A DNA stretch of 64,000 nucleotides, taken from Rhizophagus irregularis. Its lineage: Eukaryota > Glomeromycota > Glomeromycetes > Glomerales > Glomeraceae. The notes below the pieces were generated by a model. It was not told the DNA's origin. It ran no database searches and was given only the letters and a program-made list of their open reading frames with translations. Below are positions 23,116 to 33,990 of the stretch, piece by piece. The position numbers and the translations under genes are program-made. The stretch is taken from positions 4,960,001 through 5,024,000 of the forward strand of contig NC_089429.1 in NCBI RefSeq assembly GCF_026210795.1, given 5' to 3'. Numbering within the stretch: position 1 is the stretch's first letter; every line of letters starts with the position of its first letter.

Positions 23116-23775
23116 CGAAAAATATTTTTAAGAGCGATGTTCAATGATTTATTCTATTTACAAACTTATTTTTGTACCATGTTACGTTGCAGATATCATA
23201 CTATATTAAGAAAAATTACTGATGGTGAAAGACTGTGACATACAGTATATTGAGCGATTTGAGCGTACTATATACATCAATACAATAAAACCTATGATTT
23301 AAGATTACTTATTAAGTTTATAAATATTTAAATGGTAAATATCGTTAAGTTCCTGACTATTAGATATATCCTGTTGGTACTTTGTACCAAGTAAAACGTG
23401 TAATTGTTTTTTTGTTTCAAACTTGCAAAATTTGTTTCAGTAGGTTTATAATTTTATATACATTGAAAAAAGTGGTACATGATTGTATCTTTGCTAACAT
23501 CAGCAAACTTGCAAATATTTCTCAGAAATATATTTTATTAGTTAAAAACTAATCTTTTGTTATCTTCTTTGTCATCTACTTGTAATACACTTGTCATAAT
23601 ATATATAAAAAGTATAATAGCCGACATAAAGTGTGTGCAGTGTGTGCGATGTTGATTCGTGTGACATATAAATCACTTGTAAGTTAAGTGGAAATTTGAT
23701 ATGTATGTACGTAAAATATAATTAATATCTAAATATATTATGAAATATAGTTATTTTATGCTGGTAATTTTTTTT
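23116..23775. other. Intergenic, no gene seen
   Basis: AT-rich region downstream of BTB-SPRY copy 3. No coding or RNA signal recognised. Confidence 0.55.
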
Positions 23776-25182
23776 TTAATTTTTTCGATAAGATTGAATT
23801 CTATAGCGGGCATTAGCGTATAATGATACCACTGGATAAAGCTTTAATGGTAAAATCCATTCTGTTACCTCATTATACCTAATACCATTGACTGTAAAAG
23901 CACAAGTTTTTTTATTTGTATCCAAATGAACAGTAATTTTTGTTCCATCTCCAAATGAAGGACAATATTTTATCGATTTATCATAATTACGACAATAACC
24001 TTCAGAACCTAATACCCAACCATTAGGTTGAGTTCCTGCAAATCTTTCATAGTCAAAATTTTCTGATGAACATACTCCAACCCAAGACCATAAACAATTA
24101 TTCTCAATAATAACATCCCATTCAAAAATACCTTTATTTTCTAATGCTATTTTAGCTCTTACACTTTGATGTAAATAAAGATCATTTGGAGCACGTACAA
24201 CTTTCCCATTCTCCTCAATAATAAGTTCTGATCCACATGCTGATTCATCCCAAGTAAGATCAGAACCATTAATTCGATAAATTGGTATTCCTCTGATATT
24301 GTTTAAAACTGAATTAATCGATTTTGAATTATTTTGAATAATTTTAGTAGGGATAATTTTCAACGGCTCAATGATATCAAGTTGATCTTTACTTATTCGC
24401 CTGAAATCTATGTATTCGACTAAAGGCTCCAGTTCTTCAGCAACCTTTTGATGATCTGTAATATAATTATTTTCTACTGGGTCAAAATTTTCTGTCTGTT
24501 CTAAAGTAGGTAAACATTTTATAAGAGTTTTGTATGCTTTTTCGGAAACTTGTTCTGCTGCTAAAATGACACTATATCGAAAAACCTCATATTCTGGTGT
24601 TGTAAAAGGTATTTCCTTCTCATAGGTACAGAATAAAAGATATTGAAGAGCTGTAATAGATAAACGACCAAATTCAATATCATTTAATGATATGGAAGCT
24701 ACTTCTTTAACCAATAAATTAAGGAGATTATTATTTTCTGTTAACGGAAAAGTTTTTACAAATTTAGATAATAATTCTGGTGAATAACATTTTGTGTGAC
24801 TCTTTTTTAAAGTACTTAAAATAGTTTTAAGAGTTTCAATAATTAATTTTTGAAGACCTGATAATTGAAAATAATCTGCAGCATTATAAGCATCAACTAT
24901 ATTATCAATATTTAAAGAATTTTCTTTAACTAATCCGGTATAAATATATTCTAAAATAATTTCCATTCCAGAAGAATTGATCGTTGGAAAGGAAATTTTG
25001 TTTTCATAACTTTCCTTCATCCCATTATAAAGTAACCCATCAAGTACCTCGGATCTTGCTGCTAAAATTGCTCTACAACCGTATAATTTTTTTTCATCCT
25101 TACAAAAAATTTCTATGTCACTATACTTTGGATTATTTACTAGCAAATTTAAATCTTGTTTTAATGAAAGTCCCCTTTCCAT
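23776..25182 (-). CDS. BTB/POZ-BACK-SPRY domain protein, copy 3 (diverged)
   Basis: Single exon, 468 residues. The architecture is that of copies 1 and 2 but the sequence is the most different of the five: it opens M-E-R-G-L-S-L-K-Q-D, has an insertion around residue 120 (S-T-L-K-K-S-H-T-K-C) and a changed linker. The BTB core (Y-S-D-I-E-I-F-C-K-D, R-A-I-L-A-A-R-S-E-V) and the SPRY landmarks (G-V-C-S-S-E-N-F, G-W-V-L-G-S, Y-C-P-S-F, C-A-F-T-V-N-G) are intact. Likely a ubiquitin-ligase adaptor by family analogy. It appears to be an older branch of the local family. Confidence 0.88.
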   Translation of the reverse strand: MERGLSLKQDLNLLVNNPKYSDIEIFCKDEKKLYGCRAILAARSEVLDGLLYNGMKESYENKISFPTINSSGMEIILEYIYTGLVKENSLNIDNIVDAYNAADYFQLSGLQKLIIETLKTILSTLKKSHTKCYSPELLSKFVKTFPLTENNNLLNLLVKEVASISLNDIEFGRLSITALQYLLFCTYEKEIPFTTPEYEVFRYSVILAAEQVSEKAYKTLIKCLPTLEQTENFDPVENNYITDHQKVAEELEPLVEYIDFRRISKDQLDIIEPLKIIPTKIIQNNSKSINSVLNNIRGIPIYRINGSDLTWDESACGSELIIEENGKVVRAPNDLYLHQSVRAKIALENKGIFEWDVIIENNCLWSWVGVCSSENFDYERFAGTQPNGWVLGSEGYCRNYDKSIKYCPSFGDGTKITVHLDTNKKTCAFTVNGIRYNEVTEWILPLKLYPVVSLYANARYRIQSYRKN

Positions 25183-25517
25183 TTTTTTGTTAAAAAAAAA
25201 AACCGAGTAAGTTTTAAAAATTTTAGAAATGCGATACTTATCAGTTACTGCACTGTAACAGTATACAAGGAGATTTGTAACACCTTAAGTTTCAAAAAAA
25301 AAGACCCTCCTCGTGTTATTTTTTTGACCCGCATATACTGTATTACATACAGGAAGATCAAAAAAGGATGTCATACAGGTCAAAAAGATAATTTTGCCCT
25401 TAAGTTTACGCCTCTATGATACTGTATCACGCATGTAATACAATATTTCATGTGACACAAATAAATTGTATTACGCAATATAAAATTTTACGAAACGTTA
25501 CTTAATACGCTTGACAT

Positions 25518-25799
25518 ATACTTGATAACGACTTACCGAAGTCCATACGAATAGTAGTAATATGCGGATAGTTTAGTGAACCTATTTGGGTGAGCAGGAT
25601 GGTAGATAGTTCTTTTGAACATAAAATCTTAAGCCCCTAATAACTATATTATAATAGTATAGTTCGATCAAGTTCTTTACTAAATGTTATATAATGTAGA
25701 TCTTTTCCTTTTTTGTGATTTTTCTTATTTCTAAATAAAGTAATTATATTTGACTTCGTTAAAAAAAAAAAAAAAAAAAAAAATACTTGAAAACGACTT
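25518..25799 (+). mobile_element. Poly(A) retroposon with 17-base target-site duplication
   Basis: ATACTTGATAACGACTT at 25518-25534 recurs with one mismatch at 25783-25799. The 248 bases between them end in at least 22 A residues (25761-25782), preceded by AAATAAAG about 25 bases earlier. This is the footprint of target-primed reverse transcription. There is no reading frame. A weak tRNA-like A box (TAGTTTAGTGA near 25576) and a partial B box (GTTCGATCA near 25663) are present but badly spaced. It could be a SINE or a reverse-transcribed copy of a host non-coding RNA. Confidence 0.75.
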
Positions 25800-26404
25800 C
25801 TGGGATTAAGCTACTTTACGTGGACAAATAGATATATGTTTATACGTACGCAAAAACGAAAAAAACACAAAAATTGACATAACTATGGAGCATGTGAAGA
25901 AATGAGTTTAGACGTAGAGAATCAAATAGGGTTCTGTTGATGAGTTATGAAGTGTCGTCAGATGTAGACACACGTAGTGTTGACTTAGTTTTATGACGTT
26001 ACTAGTTTGGTTTATTTTTGAATTTATTATTTTAGTATTTCTTTTTCTTCTTTCTTTTTTTGTTTCTTACTTTGTACTTAGGATAGATTACTTTACTGAC
26101 AGCATGCTATGAAATACGGTGCTTTGCGCGTGTTTGTGTAGGAGTGATCGAGTTGCGCGACGACTCCTTGCCACTGATGAAGGGAGTTAACAAAAAAAAA
26201 AATTGTATTGTATATTTTCGTGTTTACGTTTATGATTTCGTAAACTTTCAGTATTTTATTTAGTGTTTGTATCCGGATAACAAATCCGTCTCCGTTAAGA
26301 ATTTTCAAATCCGGTTATCCGACAAAATTTTTTTTACAAACCCGATTTAATCCGTGATCTTTGCGGATGATGTAGAAGCCAAAATTACCTAGTGAAATTA
26401 TTAA
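25800..26404. other. Intergenic, no gene seen
   Basis: It includes a GC-richer patch at 26100-26180 without clear tRNA folding, and ATCCGGAT-type motifs (26268-26330) like those in the MITE at 58.1-59.2 kb. Confidence 0.5.
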
Positions 26405-26790
26405 TTTTGGGGCGCAGTATTATATTTAGTTTAAGTGTATAAAAATTTGAAGTGTTTTAAATGTACTGCGTCCGTAATGACGTTAACTATTTGTCTATTT
26501 AGTTTATTATTTTGGGATCGGGAACTTGATTATGAAATTACCCTTGAAATGATTCTAAAGAAGGGAATTATTATTTTAATTGGTTTTAGGATTAAATATA
26601 GAAGTTAGAAGCTTATTAAAAATTATCCTTCGAATTTATTCTCTTTCTTGAATCTTTTATTTTATTAACTATTATATTTTATTATGAAACTCAGGTATTG
26701 TAGAAATATTTTGTAGCTAGTGGTGGCAAACGTCTTTACGACGGGCACTAGTTCTACAATGACTAACGGAGGTTGTACCCGGATAAAATC
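26405..26790 (+). mobile_element. Diverged LTR fragment or solo LTR
   Basis: GGCGCAGTATTATATTTAG near 26411 matches the start of the LTR at 4184 read in the opposite direction. Near 26725, GGTGGCAAACG, ACGGGC and CTACAA match the GGTGGCAACGTG...CACGGGC...CTTACAA block of the same LTR. The order is kept but the middle is diverged and shortened. The orientation is opposite to the element at the left edge. Confidence 0.6.
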
Positions 26791-27179
26791 CGTGATTCAT
26801 TCATTGTTAAATATATTAAGAAAATAAAATATATTATTAGTTATATTGAATCTAATTGTATAATTATGTAAAGTACAGTTTAAGCATCAATAACATCAAT
26901 TGATCAATAATATAATCGATAATTTAACGATCAGCAAAAGTAGTTTTCGTATAAATTACTATGCAATAAAAACTTTGACAAGATAATAACCGAATATTTG
27001 ATAGTTTAATTTATATTATTAACACTCTTTAAAGCTATTTCATGTTACGACCCTGATACATATTGATTTTATTTCTACCATTAATTTTTCATTCGAAGGC
27101 GTATGAAATAGTACTGTATTTAGACAACATAATGTTGCTAGATAATGTTTCTCTGATAAGAACTAATGTTCAATTCTAG
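26791..27179. other. Intergenic, no gene seen
   Basis: AT-rich; nothing recognised. Confidence 0.5.
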
Positions 27180-27600
27180 TAAACTAGTCCCAAAAAGGAT
27201 GAGATTTATTAATCCTATAAAATCGGATATCATCTAAATCGGAAGTACTTGATAATGTTTTATATCGATAAGCAATTATTTCGGATGGAATTATTTCAAT
27301 ATTAGTAAACATTTGAGCCTTAATTTGATTAAAGTCTTCCTTTGATTAAATTCAATTTGTTCTAAGGTTAGCAATCGTTTTATAAGACTTGTTTTGTAAC
27401 TTCGTACCCGGAAATTTAGGCGCATTTCATGATTATTACAGTCCGATAATAAAAAGTATCTGTTTAAATTATCTGGAATACTATTTCATATTATTGACTA
27501 CTAGATTATACCTTCGCTCATAACAAAATTCTTATAAAATGCAGAGGATAATATCTTTTAAAACCGGTAGAATGACGTGATTATGATGGTCGTAACGTAG
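27180..27600 (-). pseudogene. Decayed BTB-SPRY remnant downstream of copy 4
   Basis: On the minus strand it keeps a recognisable L-I-K-R-L-L-T-L-E-Q-I-E block and flanking pieces of the central region of the gene, badly broken. Matching remnant sequence and the same 3' flank are found downstream of copy 5 (30165-30620), so remnant plus gene were probably duplicated together. Confidence 0.55.
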
Positions 27601-27758
27601 GTTAAATGCTTAAATTGATATATTTCCATGAAATTCGATATCGTTCTCTTTATGCATGTAGTAAATTAATAAGTTTGATGCTAAAAATCAAATTTTATTT
27701 CAATTTAATTATTATACACATGATAAAATATTTAGGTTATAATATTTGCACTAAATAT

Positions 27759-29138
27759 TTAACGAGGTTGAATTCGAAAACGTCCTGGGTGACTTAATGA
27801 TACTACTGGGGAAAGTTTTGATGGTAATTTCCATTCTGATATCTCACGATACTTCGTACCATTGACTGTAAAAGCACAAGTTCTTTTATTCATATCTAAA
27901 TGAACTGTGATTTTCGTGCCATCTGCAAATGAGGGACAATAATTTGACGACCTCTTAGCAGAATTAGCACATTCACCACTTGAACCTATCACCCATCCAG
28001 TAGCTTGATCTCCTGCAAAGATCTCGTAATTTAAATTTTCTGATGCACATACTCCAACCCAAGCATATGTACAAACTTTTTCAATAATAACATCCCATTC
28101 AAAAATGCCATCATGTTCTAATGCTATTTTAGCCCTAACACTTTGGTGACCACATCCATTTGGTGCTTGTACAATTTTTCCGCCATCCTCAATAATAAGT
28201 TTTGATCCACATGCAGACTCATCCCAAACGTACAGCATTAATGGTATTCCTCGAGTATCATTTAAGTATGAATTATTTAACTTTGCCATTTCTCGATAAA
28301 CACTTAAAATTATTTTATCTGGAATAATTCCTAATGGTTCAATAAAATCAACTAATACCTGACCTTTGATCCGTCCGAAATCAATATAATCGACCAAAGG
28401 TTTTATTTCATTAGCAACCTTTTGATGGTCTGTAATCAATTTATTTTCCACATGATAATTTTCTATTTGCTCTAAAGTTGGCAACCGTTCCATAAGAGAT
28501 TCATATGCATCATTAGAAACTTGTTTTGCTGCTAGAACTGCACTATACCGAAAAACTTCATACTCTCGGGTTACAAAGGGTATTTTTTTTTTATGCGTAA
28601 TAGATAAAAGATATTTAAGACCAGTAATAGACAATCGACCAATTTCAATATTATTTAATGGAATAATTGATATTGTTTCAACCAATAGATTAATTAAAAT
28701 GTTATCTTTTGTTAATGGCATTTTTTCCGAAACTTTAGATAACAATTCCGGTGAATAATTTTTTACTAAATTAGTACTCTTACTAACTGTTCTAATTATA
28801 AAATTCTGAAGGTCTGATAATTGAAAATAATCAGCAGCATAAAAAGCTTCAACTGTATTATCTTTTGTTAAAGATTCTTCTTTAACTGATCCTGTATAAA
28901 TATATTCTAATATGATTTCCATTCCATCGGAATTAATCTTTGGAAAAGAAATTGGATTTTCATGAGTTTCTTTCGTTCCATTATAAAGTAATCTATCAAA
29001 TTCTTCGGATCTTGCTGCTAAAATTGCTCTACAACCATATAATTTTCTATCGTCTCCACATATAATTTCTACATCGCTATACTTTGGATTATTTATTAAT
29101 AATCTTAAATCTTGTTCTAATGAATATCCTCTCGTCAT
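27759..29138 (-). CDS. BTB/POZ-BACK-SPRY domain protein, copy 4
   Basis: Single exon, 459 residues. It opens M-T-R-G-Y-S-L-E-Q-D, carries the BTB signature (Y-S-D-V-E-I-I, R-A-I-L-A-A-R-S-E-E-F-D) and ends just after R-F-R-I-Q. It is closest to copy 5: both share K-G-Q-V-L-V-D-F-I-E-P-L-G-I-I-P and Y-R-E-M-A-K-L-N-N-S-Y. The SPRY stretch after G-W-V-I-G-S is unique (E-C-A-N-S-A-K-R-S-S-N). Probable ubiquitin-ligase adaptor by analogy. Its 3' flank and pseudogene neighbour are repeated at copy 5. Confidence 0.88.
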   Translation of the reverse strand: MTRGYSLEQDLRLLINNPKYSDVEIICGDDRKLYGCRAILAARSEEFDRLLYNGTKETHENPISFPKINSDGMEIILEYIYTGSVKEESLTKDNTVEAFYAADYFQLSDLQNFIIRTVSKSTNLVKNYSPELLSKVSEKMPLTKDNILINLLVETISIIPLNNIEIGRLSITGLKYLLSITHKKKIPFVTREYEVFRYSAVLAAKQVSNDAYESLMERLPTLEQIENYHVENKLITDHQKVANEIKPLVDYIDFGRIKGQVLVDFIEPLGIIPDKIILSVYREMAKLNNSYLNDTRGIPLMLYVWDESACGSKLIIEDGGKIVQAPNGCGHQSVRAKIALEHDGIFEWDVIIEKVCTYAWVGVCASENLNYEIFAGDQATGWVIGSSGECANSAKRSSNYCPSFADGTKITVHLDMNKRTCAFTVNGTKYREISEWKLPSKLSPVVSLSHPGRFRIQPR

Positions 29139-29423
29139 TTTTTTTTTAAAAAAAAAAGAAGAAATTTTAGAAATGATACACAGGAGATTTACGCCAAAAC
29201 CATAAGTTTACACCAATTAACTCATTGAGGCTATCTTGTGCCATGTAATACAATGTTATCACGTGGCATAATCTAAGAGGATAAATTGTTGTTAAAAATT
29301 TTAATTTTTAAAATGATAATAATTATAATTTATAACTTGATAAATTTTTGAAATCTTAAGAAAATTTTTTTTTTCAAAAAGATCTTGTAATGATACAGTT
29401 GGATAAATATTTTTATTATTGTA

Positions 29424-30162
29424 TATCTTCGTAGGGATTGGAATCGATTCAATCGAAAATAGAAACCCGAGAATCGATTTAAGAATCGATTAATCGTTTC
29501 TAAGTAATTTTACAAAAAAATTATTTTTTAAACATTTTCGCGATGCAACGCTTTCGATGATCCCGGCGGCACAAAATTTTAGGTGAATTTTAACTAAAAT
29601 ACTAAAATAATCTTTATTGTAAAATTTGAAAATTTTTGATTAAAAAGTAAAATAATTTTATTTTTGCACTGAATAAAAACCCTGAAAATTTATTAGCTAG
29701 AGTATAAAAAGTCAAAATTTGTTATCATTATAATAAAAAATATATGTATAAATATGCAGTAGACATTTCTGGCCCGCATTATAGAATTATATTTAATTCT
29801 GGCCAAAAGATGATTACAGGCCCCTGAACTCGAAATTATCAATCAATAAAAAAAATTTTTTTTCAATTAATTAAACATTAGCCACAATTAACTTGATTGG
29901 ATAATGTTTGATTAAATTCTCAATTGTTTCATTGTCCAATATCCAATTATTATTGGTCAAAAAGCCATCACAATTGTTGAATTTTTTCAGATTTTTTTTC
30001 ATTGTGGCGTGGTTATAGAAACAGCAAGATTATGTTTGCTGCGCCAAAATATAAAAAAATTCGATTTATTGGGATTCGATTTTTAGATTTGATTAATCGA
30101 TTACGATTCAATTTTCGATTAAATCGATTTTAGTCGAATCGATTCCAATCCCTATATCTTCG
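29424..30162. mobile_element. Non-autonomous hAT-type MITE (723 bases) with 8-base target duplication
   Basis: The terminal inverted repeat TAGGGATTGGAATCGATTC is exact at 29432-29450 and, inverted, at 30136-30154. It is flanked by TATCTTCG at 29424-29431 and 30155-30162. Just inside each end are several AATCGATT repeats, as in hAT subterminal regions. There is no transposase frame, so movement would need an enzyme from elsewhere. It sits between BTB-SPRY copy 4 and the remnant downstream of copy 5. Confidence 0.88.
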
Positions 30163-30164
30163 TA

Positions 30165-30620
30165 TTTACGTCTATTAGTATTATTAGGATATCATTTAAA
30201 TCTGAATTAATTGATAATGTTTATATCATTAGCTAACATTCTTAGTTTGATTGAAATCTTCCACTTTGATTAAATTCTCTTTGTTCTAGAGTTAGCAACC
30301 ATTTCATACCCGGAAATTATCAGATCTCTAGACGCATCTTCATAGTTATTACAGTCGGATAATAAAAAGTGTTTGTTAAACTATCTGGAATACTAATTTC
30401 AGTCTGATAATTAAAATTTCGAATTATTGACTAGATTATACTTTTGCTCTTAACGAAATTCTTATAAAATGCAAAGGATAATATTTTTTGAGACCGTTAG
30501 AATGCCGTGGTTATGATGATCGTAATGAACGTTAAATGCTTAAGTTCTTTATCAAACGTTTCATTAGAATTACATTGCCATGAAATTCGATATCATTCTC
30601 TTTATACATGTAGTAATAAA
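30165..30620 (-). pseudogene. Decayed BTB-SPRY remnant downstream of copy 5
   Basis: It resembles the remnant at 27180-27600, including a broken L-x-L-E-Q block (~30280-30300) and the same 3' flank (CCATGAAATTCGATATC near 30580). It is a paralogous duplicate rather than an independent decay product. Confidence 0.5.
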
Positions 30621-30742
30621 TTAATAAGCTAAAAATCAAAATTTTATTTTCAACTTAATTATTATACATATGATAAATTCAATAAACATGATATAACATG
30701 ATATACATATAATAATAAATTCATCATGTTATAATATTTGCA

Positions 30743-32146
30743 CTAAATATTCTGATTTTTTTGATGAGGTTGAATTCGAAAACGTCCCAGATGACTTAAT
30801 GATACTACTGGATAAAGTTTTAATGGTAATTTCCATTCTGATACCTCACGATACTTCGTACCATTGACTGTAAAAGCACAAGTTCTTTTATTCATATCTA
30901 AATGAACCGTAACTATTGTGCCATCCATATTATGAAATGATGGACAATAATTAAACTCCTCTACATTGGTATTACAACAATTACCATTAGAACCTAATAC
31001 CCATCCTGTAGGTTGCCATCCTGCAAAGGTCTCGTAATTTAAATTTTCTGATGCACAAACTCCAACCCAAGCATATGTACAAACTTTTTCAATAATAACA
31101 TCCCATTCAAAAATGCCATCATTTTCTAATTCTATTTTAGCTCTAACATTTTGGTGACCATATTCATTTGGTGCTCGTACAATTTTTCCGCCATCTTCAA
31201 TAATAAGTTTTGATCCACATGCAGACTCATCCCAAACGTGCATCAATAATGGTATTCCTCGAGTATCATTAAAGTATGAATTATTTAACTTTGCCATTTC
31301 TCGATAAACACTTAAAATTATTTTTTCTGGAATAATTCCTAGTGGTTCAATAAAATCAACTAATACCTGACCTTTGATCCGCCTGAAATCAATATAATCA
31401 ACTAAAGGTTTAATTTCATTAGCGACTTTTTGATGGTCTATAATCAAGTTATTTTCCACATGGTATGAATTTTCTATTTGCTCTAAAGTTGGTAATCGTT
31501 CCATAAGGGATACATATGCATCATTAGAAACTTGTTTTGCTGATAGAATTGCACTATACCGAAAAACTTCATACTCTTGCGTTGCAAAAGGTACTCTTTT
31601 TTTATGTGTAATAGATAAAAGATATTTAAGACCCGGAATAGACAATCGACCAAATTCAATATTATTTAATGATATAATTGCTAATGCTTCAACCAATAAG
31701 TTAAGAAAAACGTTATCTTCTGTTAATGGCATTTTTTCTGAAACTTTTGATAGTAACTCCGGTGAATAATTTTTTGCCAAATTAGTATTCCTAACCGTTT
31801 TTGTAATAAAATTCTTAAGGTCGGACAATTGAAAATAATCAACAGCGTAAAAAGCTTCAACTATATTATCTTTTGTTAAAGATTCTTCTTTAATTGATCC
31901 TGTATATGTATATTCTAATACGATTTCCATTCCAGTGGAATTAATCTTTGGAAGAGAAATTTGTTTTTCATAAGTTTCTTTCATTCCATTATAAAGTAAT
32001 CTATCAAATACTTCGGACCTTACTGCTAAAATTGCTCTACAACCGTATAATTTCTTTTCATCTGCACATAAAATTTCTATGTCACTATACTTTGAATTAT
32101 TTATTAATAATCTTAAATCTTGTTCTAATGAATATCCTCTCGTCAT
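30743..32146 (-). CDS. BTB/POZ-BACK-SPRY domain protein, copy 5
   Basis: Single exon, 467 residues, the closest relative of copy 4. It has the full BTB, BACK-like and SPRY layout: M-T-R-G-Y-S-L-E-Q-D start, L-E-Y-T-Y-T-G-S-I-K-E-E-S, W-D-E-S-A-C-G-S and C-A-F-T-V-N-G. Its variable SPRY loop reads N-C-C-N-T-N-V-E-E-F-N, and an extra H-N-M-D lies after Y-C-P-S-F, making it longer there than any other copy. Probable ubiquitin-ligase adaptor by analogy. A TATAAATA lies on the minus strand at 32199-32206. Confidence 0.88.
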   Translation of the reverse strand: MTRGYSLEQDLRLLINNSKYSDIEILCADEKKLYGCRAILAVRSEVFDRLLYNGMKETYEKQISLPKINSTGMEIVLEYTYTGSIKEESLTKDNIVEAFYAVDYFQLSDLKNFITKTVRNTNLAKNYSPELLSKVSEKMPLTEDNVFLNLLVEALAIISLNNIEFGRLSIPGLKYLLSITHKKRVPFATQEYEVFRYSAILSAKQVSNDAYVSLMERLPTLEQIENSYHVENNLIIDHQKVANEIKPLVDYIDFRRIKGQVLVDFIEPLGIIPEKIILSVYREMAKLNNSYFNDTRGIPLLMHVWDESACGSKLIIEDGGKIVRAPNEYGHQNVRAKIELENDGIFEWDVIIEKVCTYAWVGVCASENLNYETFAGWQPTGWVLGSNGNCCNTNVEEFNYCPSFHNMDGTIVTVHLDMNKRTCAFTVNGTKYREVSEWKLPLKLYPVVSLSHLGRFRIQPHQKNQNI

Positions 32147-32198
32147 TTTTTTTTTTTTTGAACAGAAATTAGTTTTCCAAATTGGATTTAAAACCCAT

Positions 32199-32206
32199 TA
32201 TTTATA
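32199..32206 (-). promoter_or_regulatory. TATA box of BTB-SPRY copy 5
   Basis: TATAAATA on the minus strand, 53-60 bases upstream of the ATG at 32146, at a spacing close to that in copy 1. Confidence 0.5.
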
Positions 32207-33990
32207 TTTAATTTAGATTTGTACAATGTAGCACCAAGCTTGTGATTGTGCAGTTGTGCAAAAAATTTTAGTTACGCCTTCGGCCGGTATCATGTGACCA
32301 GCTTATTATATACTAATCTTGGAAATCTCGTGATTTCTTATAAAATGTGACTTGCGCCCTGTTTGTGATGCCTAATAGTAATACTACCATATAGACAATA
32401 GAATTTTACAATGAAAATGCAAAAAAAAATAAAAAGTACGATTTTTATAAAATAATATGTTCATCCGGGATCAAGTTGATCTAGAAAAAATTCTTAAGGT
32501 TTGTAACCCACAACAGCAACCGCAGCAACTGCCGCAACTCTATTTTGTAATTTATAAAAAAACGACATGTACTGTAGTATTTGTACTGTACGAAAATTTG
32601 TAATATTAAATGGCATACAAATTATTTGTTATATATAAATGAAAAGTTTTCTTTATAATATATCTCCTGTAAAAACTTAATATCAAGTAACCGTTCTCAA
32701 AATGGATTTTATTGAACATCACAAGAGAAAGTTGGAGGAAGATCTTCACTTCTATTATAAAAAAAACACCAACCAATTTTTTCTTTGCAGATCGCTATAA
32801 GATACAGTAATGCTATTATTTTCTTAAATAAGAATTTGCTTGTAATTTTTCGTGATGATAGTTGAAATTTTTATATTGGATCGTAACTAGAACAATTTAA
32901 TATACTCTTATTATGAAAATCTCGATGAATGTTTTTCCCTTTATTAGTGTATGTAGTTAGTTATAAATAATTCTTAATTCTGATAAAACAATTGATTGTT
33001 GTTATGTAACTCCTAATATACTTAAAAAAAAATATTAATGGATTTGGAATTATAAGCAAAAACGCAATAATTCTGATTGGCAATTAAATTTATTCAATGG
33101 AAAATTCCAGTTTTTTATTTAAATTCTCCGTAATAGGGGGTAAGATGAAATGACAAAATTAACAAATTAATAAAATAAATAAAAAGTTTAACTAAATATA
33201 ATAAGTATTATGTATTCAGTTTAAAAACTTTTATAAAATTAAATCATAATTTTATAAAAGATTTTGACCATCATAATTTAATTCCAAAAATAACCAAAAA
33301 TTGATGTATTATAAAAGTATGATCTATTCGAAAAATTTAAGCAGTTTAACACTTTACATTGTTTTTTAATTAGTGACAGCCATGTAGTGTTTAACATTTT
33401 CAATAAATAAAATTCTATATAACGTGAAGGTCGATAAATTTAACATAATTGATGACTAAGCTTTAAAGAAGTTTTTTTAAATCTATTGTATTCAATTCCT
33501 CCTATAAGTTAAATATGAATTTAGTATTGTTATAAAGTAATTAAAAAGATAAATGCAAAACTTTTCCTTTTTCCAATCTTTTTTTTTTAAAAAACTTTTA
33601 GCACGATGACAATTTTTATAATAAATGTTTAGGATAACAGTACAATATGAACGGTTCAGTTAAATATTTTATTTTTTTGAAAATTTCATACTGAAAGAAA
33701 AATTGGTTAAATGAAACATATTTTTTTTATTGTATTTCAATAGATTTGCAAATATTAATTAAAAATTTATGTACTGTAGATTAGGGTCGGTCGCCGTAAT
33801 AGTTGCAATAAGTTGAAGGTTGTAACCGTATGTCGATAAAGTTGTAAGTTATTGCCATAATTTTTCAACTAGTTATAAGTGATGTAATGTTCGTAATGGG
33901 TATAACGTCCAGTAACATTCAAAATAAGTAGTGCAGATTTGCAAATGTATCCTTCTTATACTATCTTAACGATAGATTTTCGGTTCTTGC
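32207..33990. other. Intergenic, no gene seen
   Basis: AT-rich with homopolymer runs. No domain-bearing frame or RNA gene recognised. Confidence 0.55.

Noticed and set aside
26100-26180. Possible tRNA or tRNA-derived sequence on the minus strand
   Set aside because: A TGGCAAGGAGT and a CAACTCGATCA loosely resemble A and B boxes, but I could not form a cloverleaf.
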